64,000 nt of DNA from Pedinophyceae sp. YPF-701 (GCA_916048055.1 CAJZHL010000028.1:2666001-2730000), one strand, 5' to 3'; positions 1 to 13,012 are shown, numbered from the stretch's first letter. The notes: generated by a model from the letters alone, not told the origin. Numbers and translations: made by a program.

Positions 1-247
1 TGGGACGGTATGACACGCTGCAGCGCTAGCGGCTGCTATGGACCGGCGAATGCGCCGCGTAGGTTCGTGGATTCCGAAAAATTGTGACCGTTTCGAGTCG
101 GACAAAGAATGTCAGACAAATAGCCGTGTGGCGGGCCCTCGAGTGATCGCGGCCGCTCTGTATTGGGTTCGCCGGTTCCTCGTAGCACTGACCGAGACGT
201 AGAACTGAGAATCAGGTGTTGGTTTGCGGTGTGGAGGGCGTAACAGC

Positions 248-2081
248 ATGGTGGTCGCTGGGCGGAGCGCAATGACGCCCCGGACCCTGGTGCGCGGCCA
301 GGAGGCGGCCACGTCGCACCGCCGGCCCAGGACCATCTGTCAGGTAACGTCTGCACATCGCGGTGCGGCGGCGCCGCGTTCGCGGCTCGCAAGGCTCGTG
401 CGCGGGCCAGCAGCACCGATCCGAAAGAAATCAACGCCCCGCGCTCGCGTCCCGCGCTGCCTGCTCCTCTCCAAGCGCTCCACGCGGTACCACACATATA
501 CGCCGTACAGAGGCGCCGCGTTTGTGGGCGTCGAAGCTGGTTCCGGTGCGGCACAGTGCGATTCCCACCCTATTCTTGTGCGCTCAATTGCGCGTCGGGG
601 CCCGCGCCGCGCGGTGCAGGCGACGGCCGACGCGCGCAACATGGAGGACACCTTCACGGCGCGGGCGGTCAGCATGCTCTTCAAGTTCCCACCTCTGTGG
701 GAGGCCGCTCGCAAGAAAGCCCGGCAGGTTCGCCGCGGCTCTGACGCACGCACCGGCCGTGAAATACACCGCAACGCCTCTTTCCTCACGTCACATGTTC
801 TGATACGGCCTGGCGCGGCTCGAATTCATCTACAGACGATCGTGGATCGTGCGGAGGCAATCGGAGTGGACTGGCATGGACAAATGCGGCGTTTGAGCGC
901 CGTCGACTGGGAGGCGGAGATGGCGGCGGTGCGCGACCCGGCCCTCGCGATGCCGGACTACTACACGAAGCCCTTCCACGGTGCGCGCCCCCCCCGCCCG
1001 CTCCGCCGCCCCACAATTGCAAACAATTCCGCGCGCGTACCCCCGACTGACGGCATGCTGCGCTGCAGCGTACCCGTCGGGGAACCTTTCGTGGGACGCG
1101 GCGCTCGAGGTCGAGACGGCGGCGCGGTCGGTGCACGCGACGGTGTTCAGCACCGGCGCGGGGGAGCCCGAGCTTGACCCGGAGGGCGACGCGAGGCTGC
1201 GCGGAGGGTTCAGCGACGCGACGACGGCGATCCTTAAGGCAAGCCGCGACACCGCTCCAACGCCAGCGCACACGCGACGCGCGCTAATCGCCCCCGTGCC
1301 GCTTCATGCCTCTTGCCCGTGCCATGGCGCAGGAGCTCGGTGCGCGGGAGCCGCAGGACGTCGTGGACCTCGGCTGCGCCACGGGGCTGTCGAGCCTCGA
1401 GCTGCGGCGCGCGTTCCCAGGGTGTCGCGTCACGGGCGTGGATCTCTCGGCGCACTTCCTCGCTGTCGGGGCGTACCTCCTGAGGTGCGAGCGCCGGGCC
1501 CTGGGAGGCTGGGTTTCCCCCGGTCCTGCACGGCCGAGCACCTCGCCCAGGCGCTTGGCAGCCACGTGTGCGTTGCGGGCTCGCGGCAGCACGCCCGCGA
1601 GGTCGCTGGCAGGCCCAAAAGCAACAGCGGCAGACGACGGATGCCAACCAGTGCGGGAACGCGCTTGGATGCGTGCAGAGAGGAGCCGGCGCGCGGGGGC
1701 CCGGACGCGATCCGCTTCGTGCACGCGCCCGCCGAGGCCACGGGCCTCCCGGGGGGGTCTTTCGACATGGTGTCGATGTGTCTGACTGCGCACGAACTCC
1801 CCCAGGCGGCGACGCAGGCCATCTGCCGCGAGGCGCTGCGCCTCCTGCGGCCCGGCGGCGTCTTCGCGATCATGGACATGGATCCGGAGGCCCCCGAGTT
1901 CCGTCGCATTCTCGACAATGTGTTTGCGTACACGGCGTTCCGGTCGACCGAGCCCTGGCTCGGGGATTACGCCACGCTCGACGTGCACGCGAGCTTGCGC
2001 GACGCCGGCTTCGCGCGCACGATGCAGCGCGCGTGCAGCCCGAAGCACCGCGCGATCGTCGGCATCAAGGACGCTGCGTGA
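248..2081 (+). CDS. Plastid-type class I SAM-dependent methyltransferase
   Basis: Six exons: 248-343, 620-727, 836-980, 1069-1238, 1333-1484, 1679-2081; 357 aa. The first exon is basic and Ser/Thr-rich with no acidic start, so it looks like a chloroplast transit peptide (inference). The mature part carries SAM motif I (VDLGCATG, about residues 184-191), a following TGVDLS strand, then SFDMVSM and LLRPGGVFAIMDMDPE, typical of class I methyltransferases. The stretch around LSAVDWEAEM and the SGNLSWDAALEVE segment match a plastid methyltransferase family of plants and algae whose substrate I cannot name. Exon 4 ends AAG before GCAAGC, a GC donor with otherwise perfect consensus. An in-frame ATG at 641 is an alternative start that would lack the transit peptide. 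Confidence 0.82.
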
Positions 2082-2469
2082 AAAAGAGTCTGTGAATCCC
2101 AACTGAAAAAACACGACGTGGCCTGACTGCACGCGTGCGTCTTCGAGCCTCGAGCGAGCTCCGTCGCGTGACGTGCCGGGACCGCAAGCCGCGCGACGCA
2201 GCTCCGCGGCTCTGCACCGTTGCTGTCGGCCGCCGCCAGCACCTAGCAGCGCCGCCACGCCTACGCGCGACCAGCCCCGCCGCCCACGCACCGACCTCCC
2301 GCAGCGGTCGCTCCTGCCCGCTCCAGCGCCCCGTCGCCGACCGCGTCACACCCCAGGGATCCACCAACCGCATCAACCCCAAAACCCCCTCCCCTTCCCC
2401 ACACCGCCAAACGACCCCTCCAGGCCGGACCCGCCGCGCGCAACAACCACCGCACCGAACCACCTCCCC
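2082..2469. other. Convergent spacer, 388 bp
   Basis: Lies between two convergent stop codons. From about 2210 the + strand is rich in C and A, so the 3' flank of the minus-strand GSH1 gene is G/T-rich on its sense strand. No gene seen. Confidence 0.5.
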
Positions 2470-5175
2470 CTAGTACTCCAGCTCGTCGTAGATGCGGTCC
2501 AGGTTGCCGCCCCACTCGTTTTCGTACTTGCGCAGCAGCGCCTCCGCAGGCGTCTCGCCCTTCTCGACAATCTCGAACACGCCGCGCAGGAACGTCTCCT
2601 CGCCCTGCGCGCGCCGCTCGAGCCCGCCCTTGGCGATCTCGAGGAACTCCAGGCACCAGTCGCGCACCTGCCGCCCCTTGAACGGCGTCGCGAGGGCCGT
2701 CTTCGGGACCTGCCGGAACAGGTAGTCGCGGTCCTCTTGCGTCCACGACTCGATCAGCGCCACGGCCTCGCGCTTGGCGTCCGAGTCGTACAGCAGCCCG
2801 ACCCAGAATGCCGGGAGCGCGCAAATCATCTTCCAGGGGCCGCCGTCGGCGCCCCGCATCTCGATGTACTTCTTGAGACGCACCTGCGGCGGCGCGACCG
2901 GGAGGGCGGGGCGTGAGGCGGCGCCGGCGCGGGAGAGCGGGGGAGGCGGCAGCGCCACGCGTCGCCGCAACCAACGACCGACGGCCGCGGTCGCCGCGTG
3001 ACGACGAGCGCGCGACTCAGTAACGGTGCGCGGTATGGACGATTGGGTACTTATCGAGCGACCGGGGGGCCGGGGGGGTGTATTGACACGAAGGGGGGGG
3101 GTGTTCTTGCCTCGGGGAAGATGGTGGTGAGGTGGAGCTCGAAGTCGGCCATGGACGGGCGCTCGCCGGGGAGGTCGATGAGCTTGCCCTCGAGGAAGTC
3201 CCGGAACGTCTGCCGGTGCCCCGTCAGGTCGATGTACTTGCGATCCCGGTTGACAAAGTACATTGGAACATCAATGCAGTAGTCGAGGTATTTCTTGTAC
3301 CCGAAGTCCGGGTCGAACACGAACGGAAGGTTCCCGCACCGGTCGTCGTCCGTGTCCTGCCACACCTGCACCGGCCACGCAGCGCGGACGTCGCGGCGTT
3401 TGTTTGTTGGGCGCGGCGCGCGCGTGGCAGCTCGCCGGCGTAAGTCTGGGCCCGGGTGCCGGGAGTAAGTGGCGTGGGCGAGGCCGGCTGAAGGCGCGGA
3501 AGGGTCGCTGCGCGGTGGGCGGGACACGGGCGGAAACGCACGCGGAACGCGCGGTTGGTAGGTCGGGTGTGTGCCCCCCCCGCGAGGGGTGTCTTGGTTG
3601 GTCGGGCCGTGCGTCTCGGGGTGTGGTGACCACGACCAGGCACCCGTGCGAGCGTACCGCGCGAGCGATCGCGGTCGGCGCGCGCACACGTGTGCCGCGG
3701 CGCTCATTCAACACCCCCCAGGCGCACGGCCCGCCCGACGACGTCGGCCGGGCGCAAGGGCGGCAGCGGCGTGCGCGGCGCACCTGCATCCGCCACGAGA
3801 GGTACCCCGACGGCTTCCCGTCGCGGAACGGCGAGTTGGCGAACATGGCGGTCGCCAGCGGCTGCAGGGCGACGCCGAGACGCATCTTCTCGACCATGTC
3901 GCGCTCGCAGTCGAAGTCCAGGTTTGTCTGCACCGTGCAGCTCCGGAACATCATGTCCAGCCCGAGACTCCCCACCTTGGGCATGTAGTTCATCATGATG
4001 TTATACCTGCCCTTGGGCATGATCGGGACGTCCGGAATGTCCCACTTCGGGTCGAAGCCGATGCCGAGGAACCCGACGCCCATTTCCTCCGCGATCGCCT
4101 TGACCTGGTACAGGTGGTTGTGCAGTTCCCCGCACGTCATGTGCAGGTTGCGCAGGGGCGCGCCGGAGAGCTCGAACTGGCCGCCGGGCTCCAGCGACAC
4201 CGACTGCCCGTCCATCTGCAGCCCGATGATGTTCCCGTTGTCCATCACGGGCGTCCACCCGAACCTGCGCGCGCGCGCACCCGAGAGAGAGAGCTCAGGC
4301 TGCGAACACAGCGGGTCCGGCGCGCACGCGACACGCAGCGGCAGGGAGAGCGGCGCGGGCGGCGGGGGAGCGCGTACCGGTCGTGGAGCTTGTTGAGGAT
4401 CGTGCGGATCTGCTCGTAGGTGAGCCGTTCGTGCGTCCCGAGATTGAAGCCAAGTTTCTCGTGCTCCGTACCGATCCTGTGGGGGACCGCGGAGGGGTTC
4501 GAGGGTCGTTGCGGCGAGCTTAGTTCGTGCGCTACCGCGCGGGGCGCGCAGGGGGCGGCGAAGGGGGATGGGGAGGACGCGAGCGGCGTTGGAGGGCCTT
4601 AGCGCAGGGGTGGGGGCGATGAGGTGAGGGCGTTTGTGGGGCGCGCAGGGCGGTTCGCGGGCAATGCGGTGGGGAACCCGCATGCAGCGGGATCACGCTG
4701 CGTGCTCGGGGGGCGCGCGCGCTCCCTGGACCGCGCACGACGCCGGCAGCGCGCCTCCGGGGGAGGCCGCAGGCCGTTTGGCGCCGGCAGCGCGCGGCAG
4801 AGGCAGACCACGGCCCGGTTTCTGCCTAGCTTCGCTCTCTACGACCGTCAGAGCACCCCGAGCGCGCGGGGCCGGCTGCGCCGCGCGCGTGCGCGGCGCC
4901 TGCGCCCGTGTGGTTGCAACGCACGACCAGGCGCGTGGAGCTCCGCACCTCCACTTCGAGTGCGGTTTCTCGCCGGACTTGAAGTAGTTCAGCATGTCCT
5001 CCTCCGTGATCAGCTGCGCGACCGCGCCGTCCGCCTGCGCGGGCTCCGCGCTGCGGCACCGCCCCATCCTGCGGGCTCGCAACGACCCCGCCCGCGGCCC
5101 CGGGCCGCCGCGACGCGCTCCGCTGACGCCACCGCCGGCATGGGGCGCCACCAAGGGCGGCGCGCGACCTATCAT
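2470..5175 (-). CDS. GSH1: Glutamate-cysteine ligase, plant type
   Basis: First step of glutathione synthesis: ATP-dependent joining of glutamate and cysteine, plastidial in plants. Exons on the minus strand: 5175-4949, 4476-4378, 4264-3784, 3365-3111, 2883-2470; 491 aa, close to plant GSH1. Visible family motifs include [85 protein letters not shown] and the end [15 protein letters not shown]. The first 50 or so residues are Arg/Gly/Pro-rich and fit a transit peptide; ATG at 5175 was chosen because the longer frame upstream opens only with GTG. Exon 4 ends GAG before GCAAGA, a GC donor confirmed by the conserved FPE/VRLKKY join. The intron at 2884-3110 carries two of the G-run motifs described under findings. 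Confidence 0.95.
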
Positions 5176-5746
5176 GCCGACCCACCGGCCCCGCAGTCGC
5201 AAGCTGCGCTGTGGCTGCTGCGCACCGGAGAGTTGAAGCCGGGACACTGGGTGCGCCTGAGGCCGCGAAGCTGCGCGGGCTGGGCGCGCCGAGGTGCCTC
5301 GATCGCGGTGCGCGCGCCGGAGAGCGCGGGGTGCCCGGTCAGCGCGTGACGGAGGCGAGCCGGAGGCGCTCCCCTTCGTCGTCTAGATGAGGCGAGGCGG
5401 GGGCCCGCTGGGGAGTCAGACGTGGAGGCGGGCGGGCGGACAGGCAGCGGTGAATTTACCGAGGCCGCCGCGGCGGCGGAACCGATGCGCGCGCCCCTGC
5501 ACGGCCCCCGCGGCGGCCTCGGAGCTCCTGCGTCCGACCGGGTGGTTTGACAGCGCACCGCGTCCGACCAGGCCGCGATGCGCGCGCGCATGCGCGCCGG
5601 GCGCGGGGGGGGCGAGCCAGACCGTCGCTGCGGCCGCGTTTCGCGTCACACAGGCTGCGCGGTCGGGCCAGGTAGCCGAGAGAGCTGCGCGCGCAGCTGC
5701 ACCAGGCAGGCTGCTTCGCAGCGCGCCGTGAGGGGCCGGGGGAGCG
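5176..5746. other. Divergent spacer, 571 bp
   Basis: Spacer between the divergent GSH1 and MORN genes, about 70% or more G+C, presumably holding both promoters. I see no TATA box or small gene in it. Confidence 0.45.
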
Positions 5747-7597
5747 ATGTCGGGGCCGCCGCAGGAGCAGCTGCTCCCGAAGAAGGTCGGGCAGGGCTAC
5801 GGAGCCTATGCGCTGAAGCCGCTGAATCCACAGGACTACTTGGCCGGCTCGCACCATCCGTATGCGCCGTTCCCCGGGCAGCCGCTGCGGTGGCAGAGCT
5901 ACGTGTACGACGATGGAACAACGTAAGTCGTCTGCGGCGCTGCGTCGCGCGCCGCGCGGACCCCTGTCGGGGCGCGTGGAGGCGCTGGCGCTTGGGGCGC
6001 CGGCTGGGCCCGCGTGCGCGCTGCCTTTGGCCGATTCCACGAAAAATCCCAGAGATTTCGCGCGCGACATATTTTCGGAACGCCCCGAGAATGCCGGACG
6101 ATCGCCCCCGCGGACCTACGGTCCCGAATCGGGCCTCGAGTGCTCCCTGCATTTCCTAATCGAGCGCCCAGCGCTCATACAGCGCGCCTGCGCCCATTCC
6201 AAGCCCCCCACCCCACCCTTCGTACACCGTACATGTCACGCGGGGGCCACGCGCCGCTCCCAGCGCCGCAGCTCCTCCTCGCACGGCCCTCGAGTCGCTT
6301 CCACTCCTTGCACCCCCGCTCCCGCGCGCCTCCCGCGCCGCCAGCCCCCGCCATCGGGCCCCGCGCCTCGTCCACGAACACCCTCCTCGCCGCGCACCGC
6401 GGCCGTGGCCGAGCGCGCTCCGCCGCGGCGCATTTCCCCCCTGGGCCCGTCGCGCGCGTCGCTGCGCGCCAGCGCCTCGGCCGCCGGCCGCTCACCGCGC
6501 CGTGCCGTCCCGCGCGCAGGTACGAGGGCCTGATGCGCGAGAACATCCCGCACGGCCGCGGGGTGCTGACGGTGGGCAAGGGCGGCAAGGGTGGGGGGGG
6601 TCTCCGGGGGCAGTTTGAGGACAAGGGCCTGCTGGCGGGCGACAAGTACGAGGGGGAGTTCCTCGCGGGCTACGCGACGGGCTTCGGCCAGTTCTCGTCG
6701 GACGACGGCACGATTTACCGCGGGGAGTGGATGGGGGGTAGAAAAAACGGCTGCGGCGTCCTGTCCGACCTGAAGCCCTTCTTCGCCAAGGTCGCCAAGG
6801 GCAAGGACCCGCGGAAGGCGTGGAAGGAGTCCAAGGACGAGATCGAGGCCAGCAGCGTGTACGGCACGTGGCGCAACGACCAGCTCGTGGCCGGCCCGGA
6901 CGAGACCGGGCGGCTGTGCAGCATGGGCGAGATCCTCGGGACGGTCGAGGAGGTCGACGAGGTGGTGACGCGGTCGCGGATGTTCCGCTTCAAGCCCGAC
7001 GGCGAGGTCTCGGTGCGGTACATCACCGACGGCAAAGGCACCCCCGTGGACCTCATGCAAGACCCCCTGGCGTACCCGCACGGCACGGGGTACCTCATGC
7101 CGGGCCCCGCGGGGCAGGCGTACTCGGTTCCGCAGGACAAGGGCCTCCGGAAGCAGATGGTCCGGGCAGCGGAGAACCACCAAGCGATTTGGAACATGTA
7201 CAACGTGCCGTACGACCCGCGGCCGGGGAGCGTGGCGGACAAGGCGCTCAAGGCGTACAAGAAGAAGGAGAAGGAGCTCGCGGCGATTCGGAAGCGCGAG
7301 GAGGAGCGCCTCGCGCTGCGGACGCGGCGGCGCAATGAGGCGCGCGGGACGGGGCAGGGCGGCGATGCGGCGCGCCGGGGCGCGCCGCAGGGCCGCGCGG
7401 ACGACGAGGACGACGAGGACGATGACGACGACGACGTCGATGACGACGACGACGAGGATCTGCTGTCGGGCGGGCCGAAGGACAGTCCCCCGGTGGCGTC
7501 GATCACGATGGGGCTGTCGCGGGCGGCGCTGGCGGTGCACCGCGCGTTCGAGCGCGCGGCGCAGCACGTGCAGCGGCTGCCGCGGCACCGCCGGTGA
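5747..7597 (+). CDS. MORN-repeat protein, TIC100-like
   Basis: Two exons, 5747-5922 and 6520-7597, 417 aa. MORN-type repeats (for example YEGLMRENIPHGRGVL, YEGEFLAGYATGFG, YRGEWMGGRKNGCG) are followed by a conserved block with DPLAYPHGTGYLMPGPAGQA and NHQAIWNMYN. As far as I recall, this layout matches plant TIC100 (EMB1211), a MORN protein of the chloroplast inner-envelope translocon. A Lys/Arg-rich helix and a run of about 20 Asp/Glu residues (near 7400-7460) follow, then a short amphipathic tail. No transit peptide is obvious at the start MSGPPQEQ. The splice GAT GGA ACA AC/GTAAGT to CAG/G TAC rebuilds the first MORN motif, which supports the join. MORN identity is secure; assignment to TIC100 is moderate. 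Confidence 0.8.
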
Positions 7598-8108
7598 CGC
7601 GGCGCGCGCGCGGCGGCCGGCGCGGCGCGTGTGAGCTGTGCCTTCCGGCGAGCGTCCCGCTGAGGCCGCAGGCGCTCCTTGTTGCGCGCTCGTCTTCTTC
7701 AAAAGAAGACGCGCGGCCGCGGCAACGATGCGTTCGCGTGGAACGTCCGCTGCAATGTGCGAGGCGCCTTGCGCGTCGTCGTTACGTTGCGTGGCCACTG
7801 CGCGCGTCTGGTGTGGTTCGTGCCGCAGACGTCTGGCCGGGCAGGGACGAGTAGGCACATGCGCGAGGCGGGGCGCGGCGCGGGGGGGGCTGCCGTGGAC
7901 GCTGACTCGACCGCCACGTCACGTCTACGAGACTGCACACATGCTCCGTGGCGTGGTGCGCGCTCGTTGGGGCGCGGCGCTCCGCGAACCACGCCGTTCG
8001 GGGACCGGTGGTTCAGGCTCGTGGTTCTCGGGGCGCCGACGCGTGTGTCGGGGGCCGTGGCGCGCGCGAGTGTGGTTCGAGGAAACGCTCTGTGGTGTTT
8101 CAGCGGCC
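7598..8108. other. Spacer between two + strand genes, 511 bp
   Basis: Holds the 3' flank of the MORN gene and the 5' flank of the kinase gene. No gene or clear regulatory site seen. Confidence 0.4.
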
Positions 8109-10318
8109 ATGGCGCGCTGCGTCGGGGACAAGAACAAGTACCAGTTGGTGCGCTGCTTGGCATGATGAACTGCGAGGTTGCTGCGCCGGTGCAGGGGGCG
8201 TGCCGCGTTCGAGGCGTTGCGTAAAGCGCCGAGACGCTTCTTTTTTTGCAACTTTTGCGTTTGCGTGACACGCAGATGGAGACCATCGGGGCGGGGCAGT
8301 TCGGCGTCACGCAGAAGGCGCTGGACACGGCGACGGGGACCGTCGTCGCCGTCAAGATGATCCCTCGCGGCGACAGGGTGAGAACAACTCGCCGTAAATG
8401 CTTCGAGCTCGCGCGATGCCAGAACGCCCGGGTGCTTCGTCACCGACCACTTTCTCGGTAGATCGGGCACTGGGGAGCGCGTCGGTGACCTCGGGACGTT
8501 CTCTGATATCGCAGATCGACAAGAATACGGCCAGAGAGGTCCTGAACCACCGTCGGCTCCTGAAGCACCGCAACATCGTCGAGTTCCGCGAGGTCTTCCT
8601 CACGCCGCAGCACCTCTGCATCGCCATGGAGTACGCGGCGGGCGGCGAAATCTTCGCGCAGCTCGCCAAGCGCGGCCGCCTGGACGAACGAACGGCACGC
8701 GCGCTCTTCGCGCAACTCGTCGCGGGCGTGCGGTACTCCCACAGCCTCGGGATCTGCCACCGCGACCTCAAGGTACGCCCCCCTCGCCGCCCCGGCACAA
8801 GCGGCCTCGCAGCCACGCGCCGGCCGCTACTTTTCCGCTTCAATCCGTGCTTTCCGGCGCTCTCTGAGCCCGGCACGCCCGGACATCCGCCGTCCCGGCC
8901 CGTTCCCCCGCTCTGCAGCTCGAGAACGTCCTGCTCTCCGGCCCGCTCAGCGCGAGCGCGCCGCCCGCGGTCAAGATCTGCGACTTTGGCTACAGCAAGA
9001 GTTACGTGGACGATTCGCAGCCAGCCACGTGCGTCGGCACGCCCGCGTACATCGCCCCGGAGGTCCTCCAGCGGCGCCCGTACGACGGCCCGCTCGCGGA
9101 CGTGTGGAGTCTCGGCTGCTGCCTTTATACCATGGTTGCGGGACAGTACCCCTTCCAGGACGCGAGACACCCCGAGGACAACATGCGCATGGTGCTCAAC
9201 ATCCTCGGATCCAAGTTCAGCACGCCCGTGGACGCGCTCCCGGGCGTCTCTCCCGACTGCAAGTGCGCCCTGTGGTCGTCACCTGCGTAGTTGTTGCATG
9301 GGCCGCTCGCCGGTGCTGCTTGCGTTCACGTCGATGCTGAGGGATCTAGGGCCCCGGGCGAGCGCGAGCTGCACGTGTATGCGCGGGCAGGCGAAGGTCC
9401 TCGACCTATCCCGTTCGCGATCGCATTCGAGAATACTAGATCCCAAGTAGTCTTGGAACCTAATGATCTCGAATGCCATCGGCCCGCATAGGTCAGGGAT
9501 TCGTCTTCCGCGCGTACATTTGCGGCTCGCGCTTGGCCGGGGGCGACCGAACCCCAACGGTGGTGCGGGCCTCGCGCACAGTGGCAGGTGCTGACAGAAC
9601 AGAACAGTTCTGATTCCATAGTGTCCCGTGTCCTAGAGCCCCGGCGGAGCCGCGGCTGCAGCGGGTGTGTGCGTCTGGTGGGCCTCGCGTCGACACTCCA
9701 GTGACCTCCCTCAGCTCCCTTGAGAACACGAGAGCCCCGGTCCTAGGTCCTGGAAGTCGAGTGTTCACAAGGCGCTGCACGAGGTCACTGGGGGACGACG
9801 CGAGCCTCACCAGACGCACGCACTCGCTGCAGAAGAAGCTCCGCCGGGGACAGCTCACCTCCCCGGTCGTGCGCGCCGTCCCTCACTGCACGTACAAAGG
9901 CGGCGCGGGTGCACGCAGGGACCTTCTGCGGAGGATCTTCGTCGACGCGGACCACAGGATCGCGATGGACGAGATGGCGAGCCACCCGTTCGTCGCCGGC
10001 GGCGCGGCGTCCTCGGAGGGGCCGTCGGGACCCCCCCCGGGGCCAGTTCTCGACTCCCCTGCCGGCGAACCGGGGGCCGCGCGGGAGGGCTCCTCCGGGT
10101 CAGCCTCGCCCGACACGCCCTCGCAGCGCGCCGCGGCGGGCGCTTCGCCGTCCCCGAAGAAGTCGAAGCTGCTCGGATGGTTCAAGAAGCGGTCGGGCGG
10201 CAGGGGACGAGGCAGCACTGGCGCGGGTGGGAGTGCAGCCGCCGGGGGTGCGAAGCTGGAGCCGCAGCGCACGTCGGACATCGAGCGGATCGTGCGCGAA
10301 GCGGTGCGCTGCGTGTGA
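8109..10318 (+). CDS. SnRK2-like serine/threonine protein kinase
   Basis: Five exons: 8109-8147, 8276-8377, 8515-8772, 8919-9262, 9919-10318; 380 aa. The order of motifs is that of plant SnRK2 kinases: IGAGQFGV (P-loop), VVAVKMIPRG (catalytic Lys), IDKNTAREVLNHR, AMEYAAGGEIF, CHRDLKLENVLL, KICDFGYSK, GTPAYIAPEVL, ADVWSLGCCLY, and the late LLRRIFVDADHRI. All key catalytic residues (VAVK Lys, HRD Asp, DFG Asp) are present. The C-tail after HPFV is Gly/Ser/Pro-rich with a basic patch (GWFKKRSGGRGRG); I see no acidic SnRK2 domain II. The last intron, 9263-9918, is unusually long at 656 bp. Confident as SnRK2-group; the physiological trigger cannot be read from sequence. Confidence 0.93.
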
Positions 10319-10627
10319 GCCGATCTCGCCGCGCCGCGTACCCGCACGCACGCCCCTAGGACAACCTCTGATGTTCGAAGAATAATAATAATGGTGGTTT
10401 TTCACACTCGTGTTGTCTCAGCCGTCATCGACCCGTCAGGTCGAGCGCAGCTCATCATCATTGATGCAGCGAGCCCGTCGGCGCGCGCGGCACGGGCCCA
10501 CCACTCGCACACTGAGTTGTGTGCGACCGGGCTCGATCACCGCACCCCCCTCTCCACAAGCAACAGGGCAGCTCCGGGCGCCAGCGTGCTATACGCACAG
10601 CAGCCGCACGCGGGCCATCGCGGCCCG
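10319..10627. other. Convergent spacer, 309 bp
   Basis: Between the kinase and transporter stops. Contains a short AT-rich patch with AATAATAAT near 10382. No gene seen. Confidence 0.4.
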
Positions 10628-12348
10628 CTACGCCTCGCGCTTCGCGCCGCGTCTGTCCCGCGTCAGCGCTGCCAACAACCCAGCGATGACAATCAATACC
10701 CCCCCCGCCCACCCCAGCGCGCCCATGCGCTCGTCCGGCAGGAGCGCCATGCTCGCGAGCGCGGACCAGAGCGGGACGGAGGAGTATATCACCTGCGCTT
10801 GCGACGCCGGCACCCGCTGCTGCCCAATGGCCTGTAAAAGCCCGGCTCCCGCGCCGGGCGCCAGCCCGATGTAGAGCATGAGGAGCCACGGGGCGGGCGA
10901 AGCCCACCCGGCCCACGCGGCGTCGGTGGACCCGTTCAGGACCTGCGAGCAGCGACGGGGGGGAGTGCGGAGTCAGCGGCAGCCAGTCGGACCTAATTCA
11001 GCGTCGCGGCGCCGGCGGCGGCGTGACGCGAAGGCGGTCGGAAGCCGATCGCGCAGCGGGCGCGGAGCGCCGTTGCCGGCAGTGGAGGGGGCATTGCAAG
11101 AGGGGGGGGGTATTGCAAAACACACCTGGATAGCCAGCCACGTGAACGAGTACAGCGCGAGCCCGACCTGGCGGCCGGCCGCGATCTTCGTCGCGGGGAA
11201 CTTCGCCGCGTACCGCTCCAGGCGGATCGTTCCGATCGCGTAGAACAGGCACGCCGCGAGCACGAGCCCGTCGCCTCGCGACAGCGCCAGCGCCGGCGCG
11301 CCCGCGGCCGCCACCTGCGCCGCCGCGGCGTCCGCGGTGATCGCGGCGGTCCCCCCGGCCGCGATCGCGCAGTTTGCGAGCGTCGCCGCGGCCACGGGGA
11401 CCCCCGCGAGCCACGTCAGGGCGGGGACGATCACCGAGATGGATTGTACCAGAAACCCCCCCCTCAGCGCCGACGTCGCCGACAGACCGAGCGCCTGCAG
11501 GACGGACCCGAGGAACATCCACACGCCCATCTCCAGCCCCGCGGGGACGATGCTGCTGAACGTCCTGTCCATCAGCGGAGCGAGGGGCGCAAACGCGTTG
11601 CGGCGGGGGGGGGTGTTCCCGCGCGGGGGCGGCGCGGCGGTGCCCGCGCCGGTCAGGGCGGCGACGGCGACGAGCGCGGCGGCGGAGATGGCGCCCTTGG
11701 ACGCCGTGATGACCGCGACGGGCGGCGGCGACGGCAGCGCGTACAACAGCTTGACGGCGGGCGAATAACTCCCCCAGAGGACGGCCACGCCGCAGAGCGC
11801 GAGGTACGCCGCGGTGAGGCCCCGGGAGTCGTTGTCGGCGCCGTCGTCGTCGCGCGCGCCCGGGCGCGGCGCCTGCTCGCGTTCCGCAGCGTCGGGCGTT
11901 CGGAGCGAGACGGTGGCGTCGCTGGTTTCGCGCTCGAGGCGCTGCGTGGTCGCGGGGCTGGACTTCCGGCTGTCGTCGGGCGCCGCGAGCGTCGTGAAGC
12001 TGCGCGAGACGCGCAGCCCTCCGTGGCAGAGACGACACGAGTCCAGACCATGTCCTGCGGGGCGTGATTCATCTCATGGGCGCGGATTTGGGCGGAATCG
12101 TCACGACGTGGGCAATGTCTCTGGTGTGAGGATGCGGGATTATCCGTTTCGCTGCGACGTCGGCGCGCGGCAACGCCGGGCCGCGCGTTTCGCCGCATGA
12201 GATGCCGCAGCACGACTCCGGGCTGTGGCGCACCTGCCATGGTGAGTTGGCCGCTCCCGACCCTTCGCCACGTCTTGGACGGGGTTCTCGGCCGCGCCGG
12301 CTCCAGTCCGGTCGCGGCGGAGGCGCACGTGCAGGCTGGGCGCGGCAT
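10628..12348 (-). CDS. EamA/DMT-family membrane transporter
   Basis: Three exons on the minus strand: 12348-12234, 12054-11126, 10942-10628; 452 aa. The family is seen from about ten hydrophobic helices in two halves. The first contains VLWGSYSPAVKLLY and a conserved VWMFLGSVLQALGLSATSALRGGFLVQ segment. The second contains LSRGDGLVLAACLFYAIGTIRLE and ends with YSSVPLWSALASMALLPDERMGALGWAGGVLIV, the usual EamA terminal signature. About 100 hydrophilic N-terminal residues precede the first helix and may target the protein to the plastid (inference). The first exon is inferred from a matching phase-1 donor (CAG/GTGCGC) and acceptor (CCCCGCAG). Substrate unknown. Confidence 0.82.
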
Positions 12349-13012
12349 CGGCTCCGCACCGAGGGCCTGACCCAGAGAGCGCCTCACCGCGCAAAAATCA
12401 ACCGAAAAACCAGCGTAGACGATACCTAACAAGCCATTCTCTCAGAAGCGCGCGCGATCGGCGTCCTCTGTGCCCGCCGGGATCCACAACCGGGCGTCAG
12501 CCCTTGCGAGGTCAAGGGTACCGGCTCCACGGCCCGTGACGGAAGCGCGCAATCTTGACACCAACGAACGTCGGCCAAACGTGATGCCTTTTGTCTCTGC
12601 GACGTCGTCCGGGGCCGCAATCGGCCCGACGCGCCCGCCCCGCCCCGCACCGCCGTCAGCCATCTGACGTGGTACCACAGCCCCCCCGTACACGCCACCC
12701 CCACGCGGGCTGCGGCTGTCGCGGAGCGCGCGCGCCACGCCCGCAGCCCCGTGCGCGACCCCGCCGAGCTCCTCGCCGCCGACCCCGGCCGGCCCTTGCG
12801 ATCCCACCCAACGCCGAGTTCCTCAACCACAAAACAGTATCTTCCAACTGCAAGATACCCCAGTAGCACTCCCGCCACACACACGCGCGCCCAACCGCCC
12901 AGCCCCACCACCCCACGCCCCCACGCACCACAGTCCACTCCGCATCCCGCGTCCACGCCCCCGCGCACGCCCCCGCACGCACGCGCTGCTGCCCCCTGAG
13001 TCAACAGCGCGT
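12349..13012. other. Spacer, 664 bp, 3' half C/A-rich
   Basis: Lies between two minus-strand genes. From about 12640 to 13010 the + strand is strongly C/A-rich, so the 3' flank of the coiled-coil gene is G/T-rich on its sense strand. No gene seen. Confidence 0.4.

Noticed and set aside
36-2291. Long overlapping open frames on both strands across the first gene
   Set aside because: High G+C makes stops rare, so antisense and off-frame readings stay open. They show no family motifs or splice logic.
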